Counted from the stretch's first letter, positions 33,621-44,415 are shown. The stretch is DNA of 64,000 nucleotides from DATLFA01 sp039915945 (GCA_039915945.1 JBDSMH010000017.1:1-64000), one strand, 5' to 3'. Notes: a model not told the origin generated them from the letters alone. Program-made: numbers and translations.

Positions 33621-33875
33621 GTGGCCTCATCCGACGACAGCGACCATACGAGCGGCCTCGGCTATGCCGACGCCCTCGCCGAACTCGAGGCCATCCTCGA
33701 CGATCTCGAAGACGACAACATCGACATCGATGTCCTCGCAAGCAGGGTCGAACGGGCCAGCCTGCTTATCCGGCTGTGCCGTGACCGCATTGCGTCGGCC
33801 CGCACGCAAGTCGACCGCATCGTGGCCGACCTCGAACAGCTCGGCAACGGCACCGACCCGCCCACGCTCTTGTAG
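33621..33875 (+). CDS. xseB: Exodeoxyribonuclease VII small subunit
   Basis: The 84-residue partner of XseA, all-helical, with GYADALAELEAILDDLE and the acidic heptads typical of XseB, then LASRVERASLLIRLC. GTG at 33621 is preceded by AGGGGAAG in the end of xseA and lies two bases after its stop. Its TAG stop belongs to a 14-bp tandem repeat. Confidence 0.93.
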   Translation: MASSDDSDHTSGLGYADALAELEAILDDLEDDNIDIDVLASRVERASLLIRLCRDRIASARTQVDRIVADLEQLGNGTDPPTLL

Positions 33876-33934
33876 CGGCAGAGTCGTAGCGCCAGGGTTG
33901 TAGCGCCAGAGTTGTAGCGGCCAGTTGTAGGGCG
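33870..33934 (+). repeat. 14-bp tandem repeats spanning the xseB stop
   Basis: Four to five imperfect units of TTGTAGCGCCAGAG (starting at 33870, 33884, 33898, 33912, 33925) run from the last codons of xseB towards prfC. Every unit contains TAG. No function is evident. Confidence 0.75.
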
Positions 33935-33975
33935 CACGTTGCGAACGGGGGCACGATCGGGTTGGCTTGAGCCTC

Positions 33976-35565
33976 GTGAGCTCGTCCCTTGCCGATCCCG
34001 TCGCCGAAACCGCGCGGCGACGCACTTTCGCCATCATCTCGCACCCCGACGCGGGCAAGACGACGCTCACCGAGAAGTTCCTCCTCTATGGAGGCGCGCT
34101 CGGTGTCGAGGCCGGTTCGGTCAAGGCGCGCGAGGGCCGGCGCAGCGCAACGTCCGACTGGATGGCGCTCGAGCAACAGCGCGGCATCTCCATCACCTCG
34201 ACCGTGCTGCAGTTCCCCTACAGCGGCCACGTCGTCAACCTGCTCGACACCCCAGGGCACCGTGACTTCTCCGAGGACACCTACCGCGTCATCACCGCCG
34301 CCGACGGCGCGGTCATGGTGCTCGACGCCGCCAAGGGCATCGAGCCGCAGACGCTCAAGCTGTTCGAGGTGTGCAAGGCCCGCGGCCTGCCGCTGATCAC
34401 CTTCATCAACAAGTGGGATCGCCCCGGCCGTGAGCATCTCGAGCTCATGGACGAGATCGAGCAGCAGATCGGGCTGGTGTGTTCGCCCATCTCGTGGCCG
34501 GTCGGCATCGCCGGCGATTTCCGAGGGGTCATCGACCGGCGCAGCGGCGAGTTCATCCGTTTCACCCGCACGGCGCGCGGTGCCACGATCGCCCCCGAAG
34601 AGATCGTCGACGTACAGCAGGCCGCCGACGAAGAAGGCGGCGTGTGGGCGACCGCGCAAGAGGAGTTGCAGTTCATCGAGGGCGTCACGCCCCCGTTCGA
34701 TCCCAAGGCGTTCCTCGCGGGCGAGATGACGCCGGTCTTCTTCGGTTCGGCGTTGACCAACTTCGGGGTGCGGCTGCTGCTCGATGCCGTCATCGACTAC
34801 GTGCCACCGCCCAGCCCGCGCCTCGACGTGGACAATGTCCCCCGGTCGCTCGACGCGCCCCTCAGCGGGTTCGTGTTCAAGGTCCAGGCGAACATGAACC
34901 CTGCGCACCGAGACCGCCTCGCGTTCCTGCGCGTGTGTTCGGGTCACTTCGAACGGGGCATGGTGCTCACGCACGGCCGCACCGGCAAGCCGTTCGCCAC
35001 CAAGTACGCCCACCAGGTCTTCGGGCAAGAACGCATCACACTCGACGAGGCCTTCCCCGGCGATGTGATCGGACTCGTCAACGCCACCGAGGTGCGCGTC
35101 GGCGACACCCTCTTTCTCGACGAACCGGTCGAGTTCCCGCGACTCCCGGCGTTCGCTCCGGCCTTCTTCGCGAACGTGCGGGTCAAGGACACGCAGCGCT
35201 TCAAACAGTTCCGCAAGGCCGTCACGCAACTCGACGAAGAAGGCGTCGTCCAGGTCCTGCGCGACCTCGACATGGGCGATCAGATGCCAATGTTCGCGGC
35301 GGTCGGGCCGATGCAGTTCGACGTGGCGATGTGGCGACTCGAGAACGAGTTCAACGCGCCGGCCACGCTGTCGTCGACCTCCTATTCGCTGGCCCGGCTC
35401 ACCGACGAGGCCAGCACCCCCAAGCTGCGTTCGATGCGGGGCGTGACCGTGGTGCAACGCAGCGACGGTGCCCTGCTCGCGCTGTTCGAAAGCCCCTACT
35501 GGCTCGAGCGGCTCAAGTCCGACAATCCCGAGTTGGTGCTCGACCGTCTCATCGCCGAGGGCTGA
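33976..35565 (+). CDS. prfC: Peptide chain release factor 3
   Basis: GTPase that removes RF1/RF2 from the ribosome after termination. About 529 residues, with G1 SHPDAGKTT, the effector region QQRGISITST, G3 LLDTPGHRDFSEDTY and G4 NKWDR, then the RF3 domains II and III (GVTVVQRSDGALLALFE at the end). GTG at 33976 is preferred; an in-frame TTG nine bases upstream is possible. RF3 is patchy in actinobacteria, so its presence is informative. Confidence 0.95.
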   Translation: MSSSLADPVAETARRRTFAIISHPDAGKTTLTEKFLLYGGALGVEAGSVKAREGRRSATSDWMALEQQRGISITSTVLQFPYSGHVVNLLDTPGHRDFSEDTYRVITAADGAVMVLDAAKGIEPQTLKLFEVCKARGLPLITFINKWDRPGREHLELMDEIEQQIGLVCSPISWPVGIAGDFRGVIDRRSGEFIRFTRTARGATIAPEEIVDVQQAADEEGGVWATAQEELQFIEGVTPPFDPKAFLAGEMTPVFFGSALTNFGVRLLLDAVIDYVPPPSPRLDVDNVPRSLDAPLSGFVFKVQANMNPAHRDRLAFLRVCSGHFERGMVLTHGRTGKPFATKYAHQVFGQERITLDEAFPGDVIGLVNATEVRVGDTLFLDEPVEFPRLPAFAPAFFANVRVKDTQRFKQFRKAVTQLDEEGVVQVLRDLDMGDQMPMFAAVGPMQFDVAMWRLENEFNAPATLSSTSYSLARLTDEASTPKLRSMRGVTVVQRSDGALLALFESPYWLERLKSDNPELVLDRLIAEG

Positions 35566-35582
35566 GCACTACCCTGCCGGGC

Positions 35583-36569
35583 GTGCGGATCCACAAGCTC
35601 ACGAGCACTGACGCGTTCGTCGTATTCGATCTCGACGGCGCCTCGAGCGCCACTGGCGCGGTGCGGGCCGGCGACAAGATCTTGGCGGCGACCGCCACCG
35701 AACTGGCCCGCTGCACCACCTATGCGTACGCCAGCTTGGGCCTGCAAAAAGGCGGTGCATCGGCGGGCATCAACGCCCCCGAGGCGGCACGCCACGACGC
35801 AATCGCAAAGTTCGTCGCGGAGATCGAAAAGCTCACCGTCGACGGCACGTTCCTTCCCGATCACAACAAGTCCGTCACTTCTGCCGATCTCGCGTCGTTG
35901 CGACCGCACGACCCGCGCGTCGACATCGACGACGACGCACTGATCGCGCAGGCCTGCCTCGACGTGCTCGATGCGCTCGGCTACGACCTGGCTGACGGGC
36001 GGGTCGCCATCGAGGGCTTCTCGCTGTCGAGCCTGCCGCTGCTCGAGTTGCTCGCGCACCAAGATGCCCGCATCGTCGCCGTCGGCACGTCGGCGGGCAC
36101 GGCCACCAACAGCGCAGGGTTCGATGCCGCGGAGTTGCGCGGGCTCATGGCCGCGCACGGCGACGATTGCGTTGCACATCTCAACGGTGACGCGCTACCG
36201 GCAAATCGCATCTTCGGCGCCGACGCCGACGTGATGTTCGTCGGCTCGCGCCTCGGTGCGCTCAACGATCGATCCGCGCCGTTCGTCAAGGCCCGCACCA
36301 TCGTCCCGACTGCGCCGTCGCCCGTCACGGCCAAAGGCTTTGCCCTGCTGCAGCAGGCCAATGTCACCGTCGTCCCCGACTTCGTGGTGATGGCCGCACC
36401 GCTCGCTGCCGCGTGGCAGACCGGTGATCCATCGGCCGCAGTCGCCGGCATCGTGCACGAGATCGTCGACGAAGACGAGGGCCTCTACTTGGCGGCCTGC
36501 CATCGCGCCGAAGCATTCTTGCGCACCTGGTGCGAACGGCTTCCTTTCGGACGACCGCTCGCCGGCTGA
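35583..36569 (+). CDS. Divergent Glu/Leu/Phe/Val dehydrogenase-like protein
   Basis: A 328-residue protein that follows the layout of the amino-acid dehydrogenase family: a KGGASAG segment where the family has KGG-containing substrate-binding motifs (near residue 58), a conserved acidic stretch near 98, and a Rossmann half starting RVAIEGFSLSSLPLLELLA (family: VAIQGFGNVG) and ending VTVVPDFVVMAAPLAA (family: VVPDILANAGG). The dinucleotide loop GFSLSS lacks the GxGNVG glycines and the catalytic lysine cannot be placed with confidence, so activity is doubtful. Starts at GTG. It is followed by the thiolase with a good ribosome site in between. Confidence 0.62.
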   Translation: MRIHKLTSTDAFVVFDLDGASSATGAVRAGDKILAATATELARCTTYAYASLGLQKGGASAGINAPEAARHDAIAKFVAEIEKLTVDGTFLPDHNKSVTSADLASLRPHDPRVDIDDDALIAQACLDVLDALGYDLADGRVAIEGFSLSSLPLLELLAHQDARIVAVGTSAGTATNSAGFDAAELRGLMAAHGDDCVAHLNGDALPANRIFGADADVMFVGSRLGALNDRSAPFVKARTIVPTAPSPVTAKGFALLQQANVTVVPDFVVMAAPLAAAWQTGDPSAAVAGIVHEIVDEDEGLYLAACHRAEAFLRTWCERLPFGRPLAG

Positions 36570-36582
36570 GGAGAACAACATC

Positions 36583-37785
36583 ATGGGTTTACGAGGCGAC
36601 GCGGCGATCGTCGGCATCGCGGAGTATCGGCCCGAACGCAAGTTCAGCGGCACACCGACGTTCTCGCTCGAACAGTGGGCCGACCTTGCCGCGCAGGCAC
36701 TCGACGACGCGGGTCTCGATGCGCGCGACGTCAACGGCATCGCCTGCGCGCACGATGTGCGGGAGTCGGGCTTCTTCGTCCCGGCGACGGTCGCGGAGTA
36801 CTGCGGGTTCCGCGTCAACTTCGCCGAACGCCTCGACCTCGGCGGTGCGTCGTCGGTCGGCATGGTGTGGCGCGCGGCAGCCGCAATCGAACTCGGTGTG
36901 TGCGACGTCGTCGTGGGTGCCGTGGTTTCCCAACCGCGTCCGCCTGATCCCACGCCGGGGCCGATCGATCCGCGCGTGTTCTTCGGTTCGTCGTCCAACG
37001 AGTGGGGCTCACCGCAAGCCGAGTTCGAGATCCCTTACGGCAACCTCGCGCAGAACTGTGGCTACGCGATGATCGCGCAGCGCTACGGCCAACAGTTCGG
37101 TTACGACCCGCGCGCCATCGCCAAGCTCGTGGTCGATCAGCGCACGAGCGCCTGCGCAAATCCCGATGCGGTGTTCTTCGGTCATCCGATCACGATCGAC
37201 GACGTGCTCAACAGCAAGATGGTTGCCGATCCGATCCACATGCTCGAGATCGTGATGCCGGTCGCCGGCGGCGCGGCCATCGTGATCGCCAGCAAGGACA
37301 AGGCGCGGCGGTCGCGCCATCGTCCTGTGTTCGTCACCGGGTTCGGCGAGCATCTCACGCACAAGACACCGACCTACATGCCCAACCTCGTCGAGACACC
37401 GGTCGGCCCCGCGGCTCACCAAGCGTTCGCCATGTCGGGGCTCACGCCCAACGACGTCGACTGCGTCGAGCTCTACGACTGCTACTCGATCACGGCACTG
37501 CTCTCCATCGAAGACTCCGGGTTCTGTGAAAAGGGCGAGGGCATGGCGTTCGTGCGCGAGCACGACTTGTCCTACAAAGGCGACTTCCCGTGCAACACGC
37601 ACGGCGGCCAACTCGGCTTTGGTCAGGCCGGTCTCGCGGGCGGCATGTCGCACGTGACCGAAGCGGTGCGCCAGCTGCGCGGCGACGTCGGTGAGCGCCA
37701 AATCGCGGGCTGCGACGCGGTCTACGTGTCGGGCACCGGCGGCGTAATGTCCGAACAGTCCGCACTCGTACTGCAGGGCAGCTGA
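36583..37785 (+). CDS. Thiolase-like acyl-CoA protein (SCP-x/Ltp2 type)
   Basis: A 400-residue thiolase-fold protein of the lipid-transfer/SCP-x group. The N-terminus reads DAAIVGIAEYRPER, and later regions include ELYDCYSITALLSIEDSGF, NTHGGQLGFGQAGLAGG and the C-terminal GCDAVYVSGTGG. GAGGAG lies nine bases before the ATG. Its stop overlaps the start of the DUF35 gene (TGATG). In steroid side-chain degradation Ltp2-type thiolase-like proteins act as retro-aldolases with a DUF35 partner (ChsH2); the pairing here suggests a similar carbon-carbon-cleaving complex on an unknown CoA ester. Confidence 0.87.
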   Translation: MGLRGDAAIVGIAEYRPERKFSGTPTFSLEQWADLAAQALDDAGLDARDVNGIACAHDVRESGFFVPATVAEYCGFRVNFAERLDLGGASSVGMVWRAAAAIELGVCDVVVGAVVSQPRPPDPTPGPIDPRVFFGSSSNEWGSPQAEFEIPYGNLAQNCGYAMIAQRYGQQFGYDPRAIAKLVVDQRTSACANPDAVFFGHPITIDDVLNSKMVADPIHMLEIVMPVAGGAAIVIASKDKARRSRHRPVFVTGFGEHLTHKTPTYMPNLVETPVGPAAHQAFAMSGLTPNDVDCVELYDCYSITALLSIEDSGFCEKGEGMAFVREHDLSYKGDFPCNTHGGQLGFGQAGLAGGMSHVTEAVRQLRGDVGERQIAGCDAVYVSGTGGVMSEQSALVLQGS

Positions 37786-38201
37786 TGGATCTCGAGACCC
37801 CGCGTCCGCATCCCACACCGACGAGCCAGCCCTTCTGGGACGCCCTCGCGCGCGAAGCCGTGGCCATCCAACAGTGTGACGACTGCTCGGCCTGGGTCTA
37901 CTACCCGAGGGTGCGGTGTCCCCGTTGCCTCAGCGCTCGGCTGTCGTGGCACGACGTTGCCGGCACCGGCGTCATCCATGCGTTCAGCGTGGCCCGCCAG
38001 GCGACCTCGCCGCACTTCTTCGATGAAGTGCCGCAACTGCTGGCCATCGTCGAGCTCGACGCGCCGTGCAGTGAGGTTCGCATCACCACCACGCTCGTTG
38101 ATATCGAACCCGACGCCATTGCGATCGGCCTGCGGGTGGTGCCGGTGTTCGACCACGGTGCCGACGGCGTCACGTTGTTGCGCTACCGACGGGCGGGGTG
38201 A
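37785..38201 (+). CDS. DUF35 OB-fold/zinc-ribbon protein
   Basis: A 138-residue acyl-CoA-associated OB-fold protein. The zinc ribbon has four cysteines (QQCDDC ... VRCPRC, residues 31-48), followed by the OB domain with GTGVIHAFSV and a C-terminal hydrophobic strand. It overlaps the thiolase stop by one base (TGATG), a strong sign of coupled translation and a complex with that protein. Confidence 0.9.
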   Translation: MDLETPRPHPTPTSQPFWDALAREAVAIQQCDDCSAWVYYPRVRCPRCLSARLSWHDVAGTGVIHAFSVARQATSPHFFDEVPQLLAIVELDAPCSEVRITTTLVDIEPDAIAIGLRVVPVFDHGADGVTLLRYRRAG

Positions 38202-38252
38202 ACAACGGGCACGACTGCGAGACGGCGGGCACCATCTGGAACACTTTGGGGC

Positions 38253-39890
<1,638 letters not shown>

Positions 39891-39898
39891 CGCCCGTC

Positions 39899-40831
39899 AT
39901 GGTTCGGCCGACGCTCTCGCTGACGTTGCCGACATTCGGGTCGACGGTGCCGCCGAATCAGTGGCATCGGCTGTTGGATCTGGCACGTGCCGTCGACGAC
40001 GCTGGTGTCGATCGAGTTTTGCTCACCGATCATGTGGTGATGGGCGAGCATCTCGACCGCTATCCGTTCGGCGACTTCCACTTCCAGCCGGACGTGCCGT
40101 GGCTCGAACCACTGTCGGCCATCGCCGCCATCGCCGCGGTGACTCGTCGCGTGCGCATGTCGACAAAGATCCTCATCGCTCCCCTGCGGCCCGCGCCGTT
40201 GTTGGCCAAGACGCTTGCAACGATCGATCAGATCTCGCAGGGCCGCGTCGAGATCGGAGTTGCGACAGGTTGGCAACGCGAGGAGTACGAAGCGTCGGGC
40301 ATCGATTGGTCGAAGCGCGGGCAGTTGCTCTCGGACACGCTCGCCGCATGCCGCGCATTGTGGACGTCGTCGCCGGCGACGTTTCACTCGGCGAGCTTCT
40401 CGTTCGCCAGCATCTGGTGTGAACCACAGCCTTTCCAAGCCCGTTTGCCGATCTGGATCGCGGGCGGGCCGACACCGCGCAATCTCGAACGCCTCGTCGA
40501 ACTCGGCGACGGTTGGATCCCGCCCGCCTACGCGGATCTCGACTCGTTCGCGCGCGACGCGGCGATCGTGCGCGACGCGTGGACGCGGGCAGGTCGTGAA
40601 GGCGTACCGCAGATCCAAGGCGATCTCGATGTCGTCCTGAGTACGAACGGCCGGCCGGACATTGCCGCGTCGTTGGCCGCCGGTGTGCCGCATCTACTCG
40701 GCGCTGGCGCGACGACGGTCAACGTGGTGCTCCCGCTGTTCGTCGGGCGACTCGAGCGCGCGCCGGTATTCTTGGACGAGCTGGTGACACGCTGGCGCGA
40801 ATCGATTGGGGATGTGAGCGACGATGGCTAA
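39899..40831 (+). CDS. LLM-class (F420-type) oxidoreductase
   Basis: A 310-residue TIM-barrel protein of the luciferase-like monooxygenase/F420-dependent reductase group: LLTDHVVMGEHLDR near residue 41, the GRVEIGVATGWQREEYEASG glycine-rich turn near 114, and LPIWIAGGPTPRN. The group uses F420 or FMN; cofactor cannot be settled from sequence alone. It starts eight bases after fumarase and its end overlaps the P450 gene by eight bases, so these two form an operon and may modify the same compound. Confidence 0.88.
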   Translation: MVRPTLSLTLPTFGSTVPPNQWHRLLDLARAVDDAGVDRVLLTDHVVMGEHLDRYPFGDFHFQPDVPWLEPLSAIAAIAAVTRRVRMSTKILIAPLRPAPLLAKTLATIDQISQGRVEIGVATGWQREEYEASGIDWSKRGQLLSDTLAACRALWTSSPATFHSASFSFASIWCEPQPFQARLPIWIAGGPTPRNLERLVELGDGWIPPAYADLDSFARDAAIVRDAWTRAGREGVPQIQGDLDVVLSTNGRPDIAASLAAGVPHLLGAGATTVNVVLPLFVGRLERAPVFLDELVTRWRESIGDVSDDG

Positions 40832-42155
40832 CACATTGCCGGCAATCACGCCGATGCCTCCGGTGGCGGCTATTGCCATGCCGTGGGACGAATCTATTGT
40901 CGATCCGGTGGCTGAGATCGCGGCAGCGCGCGCCACATGTGGTGACACGTTCGTCGTCGAGAGCGGTGACGATCGGTATCTGTTCTTGTTCTCGCCGGCG
41001 GGCGTACACAGCTTCTACGAGTTGCCCGAGAACGAAGCGAGCAAGGGCTACGCCGACTATCGGTTGTTGGTCCGCAAGCTTCCCGAAGAACTTTTCGTCG
41101 GACGGCGCACGATCATGCACACGCTGTTCGGCCGCGAGGATGTCGCGAGCTACCTGACGCATCTCGATCGGGCGATCGACGTGCAGTTCGAAGAGCTCGG
41201 TGATCGCGGTGAGTTCGAGGCGTTCGCCTTTACGCGACGGCTCGGTCATCGGCTCGGACTGACCTGCTGGGGCGGCGTGGCGCCGACGCGCAGTTCACTG
41301 TTCGATGAGTTGGTCGTCGCGCTCGATGCACTCGACGGTGCGGCCGCGTTCGTGAATCCCGGCGAGATGGCGGCGGTCGCCGCGCAAGGCAAGCGCGCCG
41401 AGCGCGACGCGCTCGCTCACGTCGAGGCGTTGATGATCGATGTGATCCGCGCCCACGACGCCGGCGCCACGGGTGCGAACGAATTGTTCTCGCGCATAGT
41501 CAACGCGTGGGGTGACACGGCCGAGCCCGATCGCTCGATCGGCATCGCGCGCGATGTGATCGTGGCTCACCTCGGTTCGATGTCCAACCTCTTCGCCGCA
41601 ATGGGGTGGATGATCGTCCACCTCGTCGAGCGGCCCGCGGTGTTGGCGCGTGTGCGCGACGGCGAGGCGGGGTTCGTCGAGAAGTGCGCGCTCGAGTCGA
41701 CTCGCATCGCGCAGCGTTCGATCATGCTGCGGTCGGTGATGGCGCCGACGAGGGTGTCAGACGAGAACGCCACCTACGAGGTCGCCGCCGGAGCCATCAT
41801 CGGCACGCTGCTCCCGCTGACCAATACGACCGCCATGCCCGGCCTCGACGGATACGACCCCGATCGGTGGCAACGGCGGCGGTTGCGCGACGAGCGACTG
41901 CTGCCGGCGCGTGAACTCGTCACGACGTTCGGCCACGGCTCACACACCTGCCCGGCCCAGCCATTCTCCCTGTCGGCGATGTCGAAGTCGGCGTCCCGCC
42001 TGGTCGAGCGCTATGACCTCGAGGCCGCGTTCGACAACCCCCGCCCGGTGCAAGGCCAGATCGGTGGCGTAGCCCGCAGCCAGAACCCGTGCACGATCCG
42101 GTATTCGGCACGTGAGACGAAGAACTCACGTTCAGGCGCGGCCGACGGTCGCTAG
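40824..42155 (+). CDS. Cytochrome P450-like protein
   Basis: A 443-residue P450-fold protein. The heme-ligand loop reads FGHGSHTCPAQP (Cys at about 376), ExxR appears in ALESTRIAQRS, and the N-terminus lacks a transmembrane anchor. It departs from classical P450s at the I-helix: where AGxxT is expected it has HLGSMS, so the proton-relay threonine is a serine. Overlap with the LLM gene suggests coupled expression and a redox pathway on a lipid-like substrate. CYP51-like overall architecture; exact family not assignable. Confidence 0.83.
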   Translation: MANTLPAITPMPPVAAIAMPWDESIVDPVAEIAAARATCGDTFVVESGDDRYLFLFSPAGVHSFYELPENEASKGYADYRLLVRKLPEELFVGRRTIMHTLFGREDVASYLTHLDRAIDVQFEELGDRGEFEAFAFTRRLGHRLGLTCWGGVAPTRSSLFDELVVALDALDGAAAFVNPGEMAAVAAQGKRAERDALAHVEALMIDVIRAHDAGATGANELFSRIVNAWGDTAEPDRSIGIARDVIVAHLGSMSNLFAAMGWMIVHLVERPAVLARVRDGEAGFVEKCALESTRIAQRSIMLRSVMAPTRVSDENATYEVAAGAIIGTLLPLTNTTAMPGLDGYDPDRWQRRRLRDERLLPARELVTTFGHGSHTCPAQPFSLSAMSKSASRLVERYDLEAAFDNPRPVQGQIGGVARSQNPCTIRYSARETKNSRSGAADGR

Positions 42156-42170
42156 AATTCACCGACCTCG

Positions 42171-42243
42171 GGGACGTAGCTCAGCTGGCTAGAGCACCTG
42201 CTTTGCAAGCAGGGGGTCGTGGGTTCGAGTCCCATCGTCTCCA
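42171..42243 (+). tRNA. tRNA-Ala (anticodon TGC)
   Basis: Acceptor GGGGACG/CGTCTCC with discriminator A, D-arm AGCTCAGCTGGCTAGAGC, anticodon loop TTTGCAA giving TGC, and T-arm GGGTTCGAGTCCC. No CCA is encoded. Confidence 0.97.
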
Positions 42244-42372
42244 CTCATTTTCCCGTATTTGGGGCGGCCGCAGGAGGTCTGCCTCCAGATCAACCCGGCG
42301 GTTGCGGGCTGCGCCGTGAAACGTCGCATGACACTCCGTGCCGCCCGTCGAGCGCCCCCATCGCATGCGGCT

Positions 42373-44004
42373 CTAGCCGGCAACTAGGCCTGGCTCGTAT
42401 TCCAATGGCACCTCGAGGCCCAGCAGACTTAAAACGGTCGCTGCCACGTTTGCGAGGCCAGCGTCGGGGAGGTCGTGGCGCAGCTCAAGTAGCGGCCGTG
42501 CAAAGTCTTTCACGATGAACGGTACGGGGTTCAGCGAGTGCGCGTTCCGTGGAATGACGTTCCCGTCACGATCGGTGGCAGGGTTTCCGTCGGCCGAGCG
42601 TTCGACTTTGTCTTCTGCATTGCCATGGTCGGCGGTGACGATTAGGCAGCCGGATACTTCGCGTGCTGCTTTCGCAATTCGGCCGATGGCGAGGTCGACG
42701 CTTTCGACGGCGATTCGGATGGCCTCGAAGTTCGCCGTGTGGCCGACCATGTCGGGGCCAGCGAAGTTCAGACGAATAAATTCGTACATGCCAGAGGAAA
42801 TCGCGGACATAGCGGCGTCCGCTGTTTCTGCCGATTTCATCCATGGACGTTCGTCGAACGGCACCTGATCGGAAGGGATCTCAACGTAGGTTTCGGTCGC
42901 GTCGTCGAACTTGTCCGAGCGATTCCCGTTCCAGAAATAAGTGATATGACCGAATTTCTGCGTCTCGGCGCCCGCCCACTGGCGCAGTCCGACGCGACTG
43001 ATGAGTTCGCTCACGGTGTTGGCCACCGATTGCGGTTCGACAAGGTAGTGCCGGGGCGTATTGGTATCCCCGTCGTATTGCAACATGCCGAGGTAGAACA
43101 CGGCGGGTACTCCGCCGCGATCGAAGTGCGTGAATTCAGGACCGCTCTCGATCGCCTGCGAGAACTCGATGGCTCGATCACCACGAAAGTTGAAGAAGAT
43201 CACAGCGTCACCGTCGATGAACTTGCCGACGGGTGCGCCATCTTCGCCTACGACGGTGAACGGGGGAAGGAGTTGGTCGCTGATCCCTGGTCTAGTCGAT
43301 CGACTCCACTCAATTCCCTCATCGACTGAGTGAACTGGATGGGCCGTCCCGAGGACATGGGCTCGCCAACCTGCCTCAACAATGCGCCAGTCAGCACCGT
43401 ACCGATCCATCGTTGTCACCATCCGGCCACCCCCGGACGCGAAGGCAAAGTCAAGATCTGGGAACCGGGATGCGTAGGTCCGCAGGCGGTCTACGTAGAG
43501 GCCGGCCGTATGATCTGGCACGTCCCTACCGTCAAAGAGTGCATGCAACCTGACGCGCGAGATGCCGTCACTCACAGCTCTTGCGATTATCGCTTCGAGA
43601 TGGTCGATGTGCGAGTGCACGTTGCCATCAGACAACAAGCCAACCAGATGCAGGGTCGAGGAAGTGCCAGCGCAGCATCGGAGAACCTCGAGCCAAGCTT
43701 TCGAAGTCCAAGTGGCGCCCGCCGCGATGGCCTCGTTGACCCGCTTCGCGCCTTGGTCGAATATGCGGCCTGCACCAAGTATGTTGTGACCGACCTCTGA
43801 GTTGCCCATGTCGGCATCGGTCGGAAGCCCGACGGCCTGACCGTGCGCGCGAAGCGTCCGATACCGACCAGACGCCTGCAGCTGCTTCAAATTTGGCGTG
43901 TGCGCGGCTGCCACCGCGTCATACGCATCGCCACGTCCGACACCGACCCCGTCCATCACCACCAAGACAAGCGGGGTAGCAGCAGTGCGTCTGCCGGTAG
44001 TCAT
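42373..44004 (-). CDS. gpmI: 2,3-bisphosphoglycerate-independent phosphoglycerate mutase
   Basis: Interconverts 3- and 2-phosphoglycerate in glycolysis using two metal ions. The 543 residues show LVVMDGVGVGRGD at the start, the phosphoserine loop ADMGNSEVGHN (Ser near residue 69), the LLSDGNVHSHIDHL domain, and metal-binding NFAGPDMVGHTAN and IVTADHGNAED. Its third codon positions are visibly less GC-rich than those of neighbours (for example AT-rich stretches around 42,900 and 43,000), which suggests horizontal acquisition. It faces tRNA-Ala. Confidence 0.95.
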   Translation of the reverse strand: MTTGRRTAATPLVLVVMDGVGVGRGDAYDAVAAAHTPNLKQLQASGRYRTLRAHGQAVGLPTDADMGNSEVGHNILGAGRIFDQGAKRVNEAIAAGATWTSKAWLEVLRCCAGTSSTLHLVGLLSDGNVHSHIDHLEAIIARAVSDGISRVRLHALFDGRDVPDHTAGLYVDRLRTYASRFPDLDFAFASGGGRMVTTMDRYGADWRIVEAGWRAHVLGTAHPVHSVDEGIEWSRSTRPGISDQLLPPFTVVGEDGAPVGKFIDGDAVIFFNFRGDRAIEFSQAIESGPEFTHFDRGGVPAVFYLGMLQYDGDTNTPRHYLVEPQSVANTVSELISRVGLRQWAGAETQKFGHITYFWNGNRSDKFDDATETYVEIPSDQVPFDERPWMKSAETADAAMSAISSGMYEFIRLNFAGPDMVGHTANFEAIRIAVESVDLAIGRIAKAAREVSGCLIVTADHGNAEDKVERSADGNPATDRDGNVIPRNAHSLNPVPFIVKDFARPLLELRHDLPDAGLANVAATVLSLLGLEVPLEYEPGLVAG

Positions 44005-44415
44005 GTATATGCCCAGCCCAACTCTGTTCGCGAGGGTTCGTGCTCCGGCGCGTTAGCTTACCGAGATGCGTAGCCGTGGCCGATCCCGACCAGACTGACT
44101 TCGTTGTCCGACGAGCAGCCTTCTCTCCTCAATGAGCGTCGGACCGTTGGAACGCCTGGCGCGGTTCCCAACCGAGGATGTCGCGCAATATGGACGATCC
44201 GTACGATTTTTGGCTGAGCCATCTTCACCTCAGTGGCGCGAACGCGCGCGCTTCGCGTGCCGTGTCCACATCGACACAGTGGTGCAACGAGACGCAGTCG
44301 TCGCGCTCGCTTTGAAACCGCATCGCGCGTATTTACGCGCAGTCGCTCACGTTGGCCGCCATCGCGCTCAAGTTGCGGCAGGCTTTTGACACTGCAGAGC
44401 CTTCGCGGTACTTTC
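44005..44415. other. Intergenic region upstream of gpmI and the ArsR gene
   Basis: About 410 bp. The only candidate is an 85-codon plus-strand frame (44132-44389) without ribosome site, family likeness or coding-like codon use; I do not call it. Promoters for gpmI (minus) and the ArsR gene (plus) should lie here. Confidence 0.4.

Noticed and set aside
33766..35457. Long minus-strand frame opposite prfC
   Set aside because: Shadow of RF3, which has all GTPase motifs on the plus strand.
44132..44389. 85-codon plus-strand frame before the ArsR gene
   Set aside because: No ribosome site, family match or coding-like codon use.
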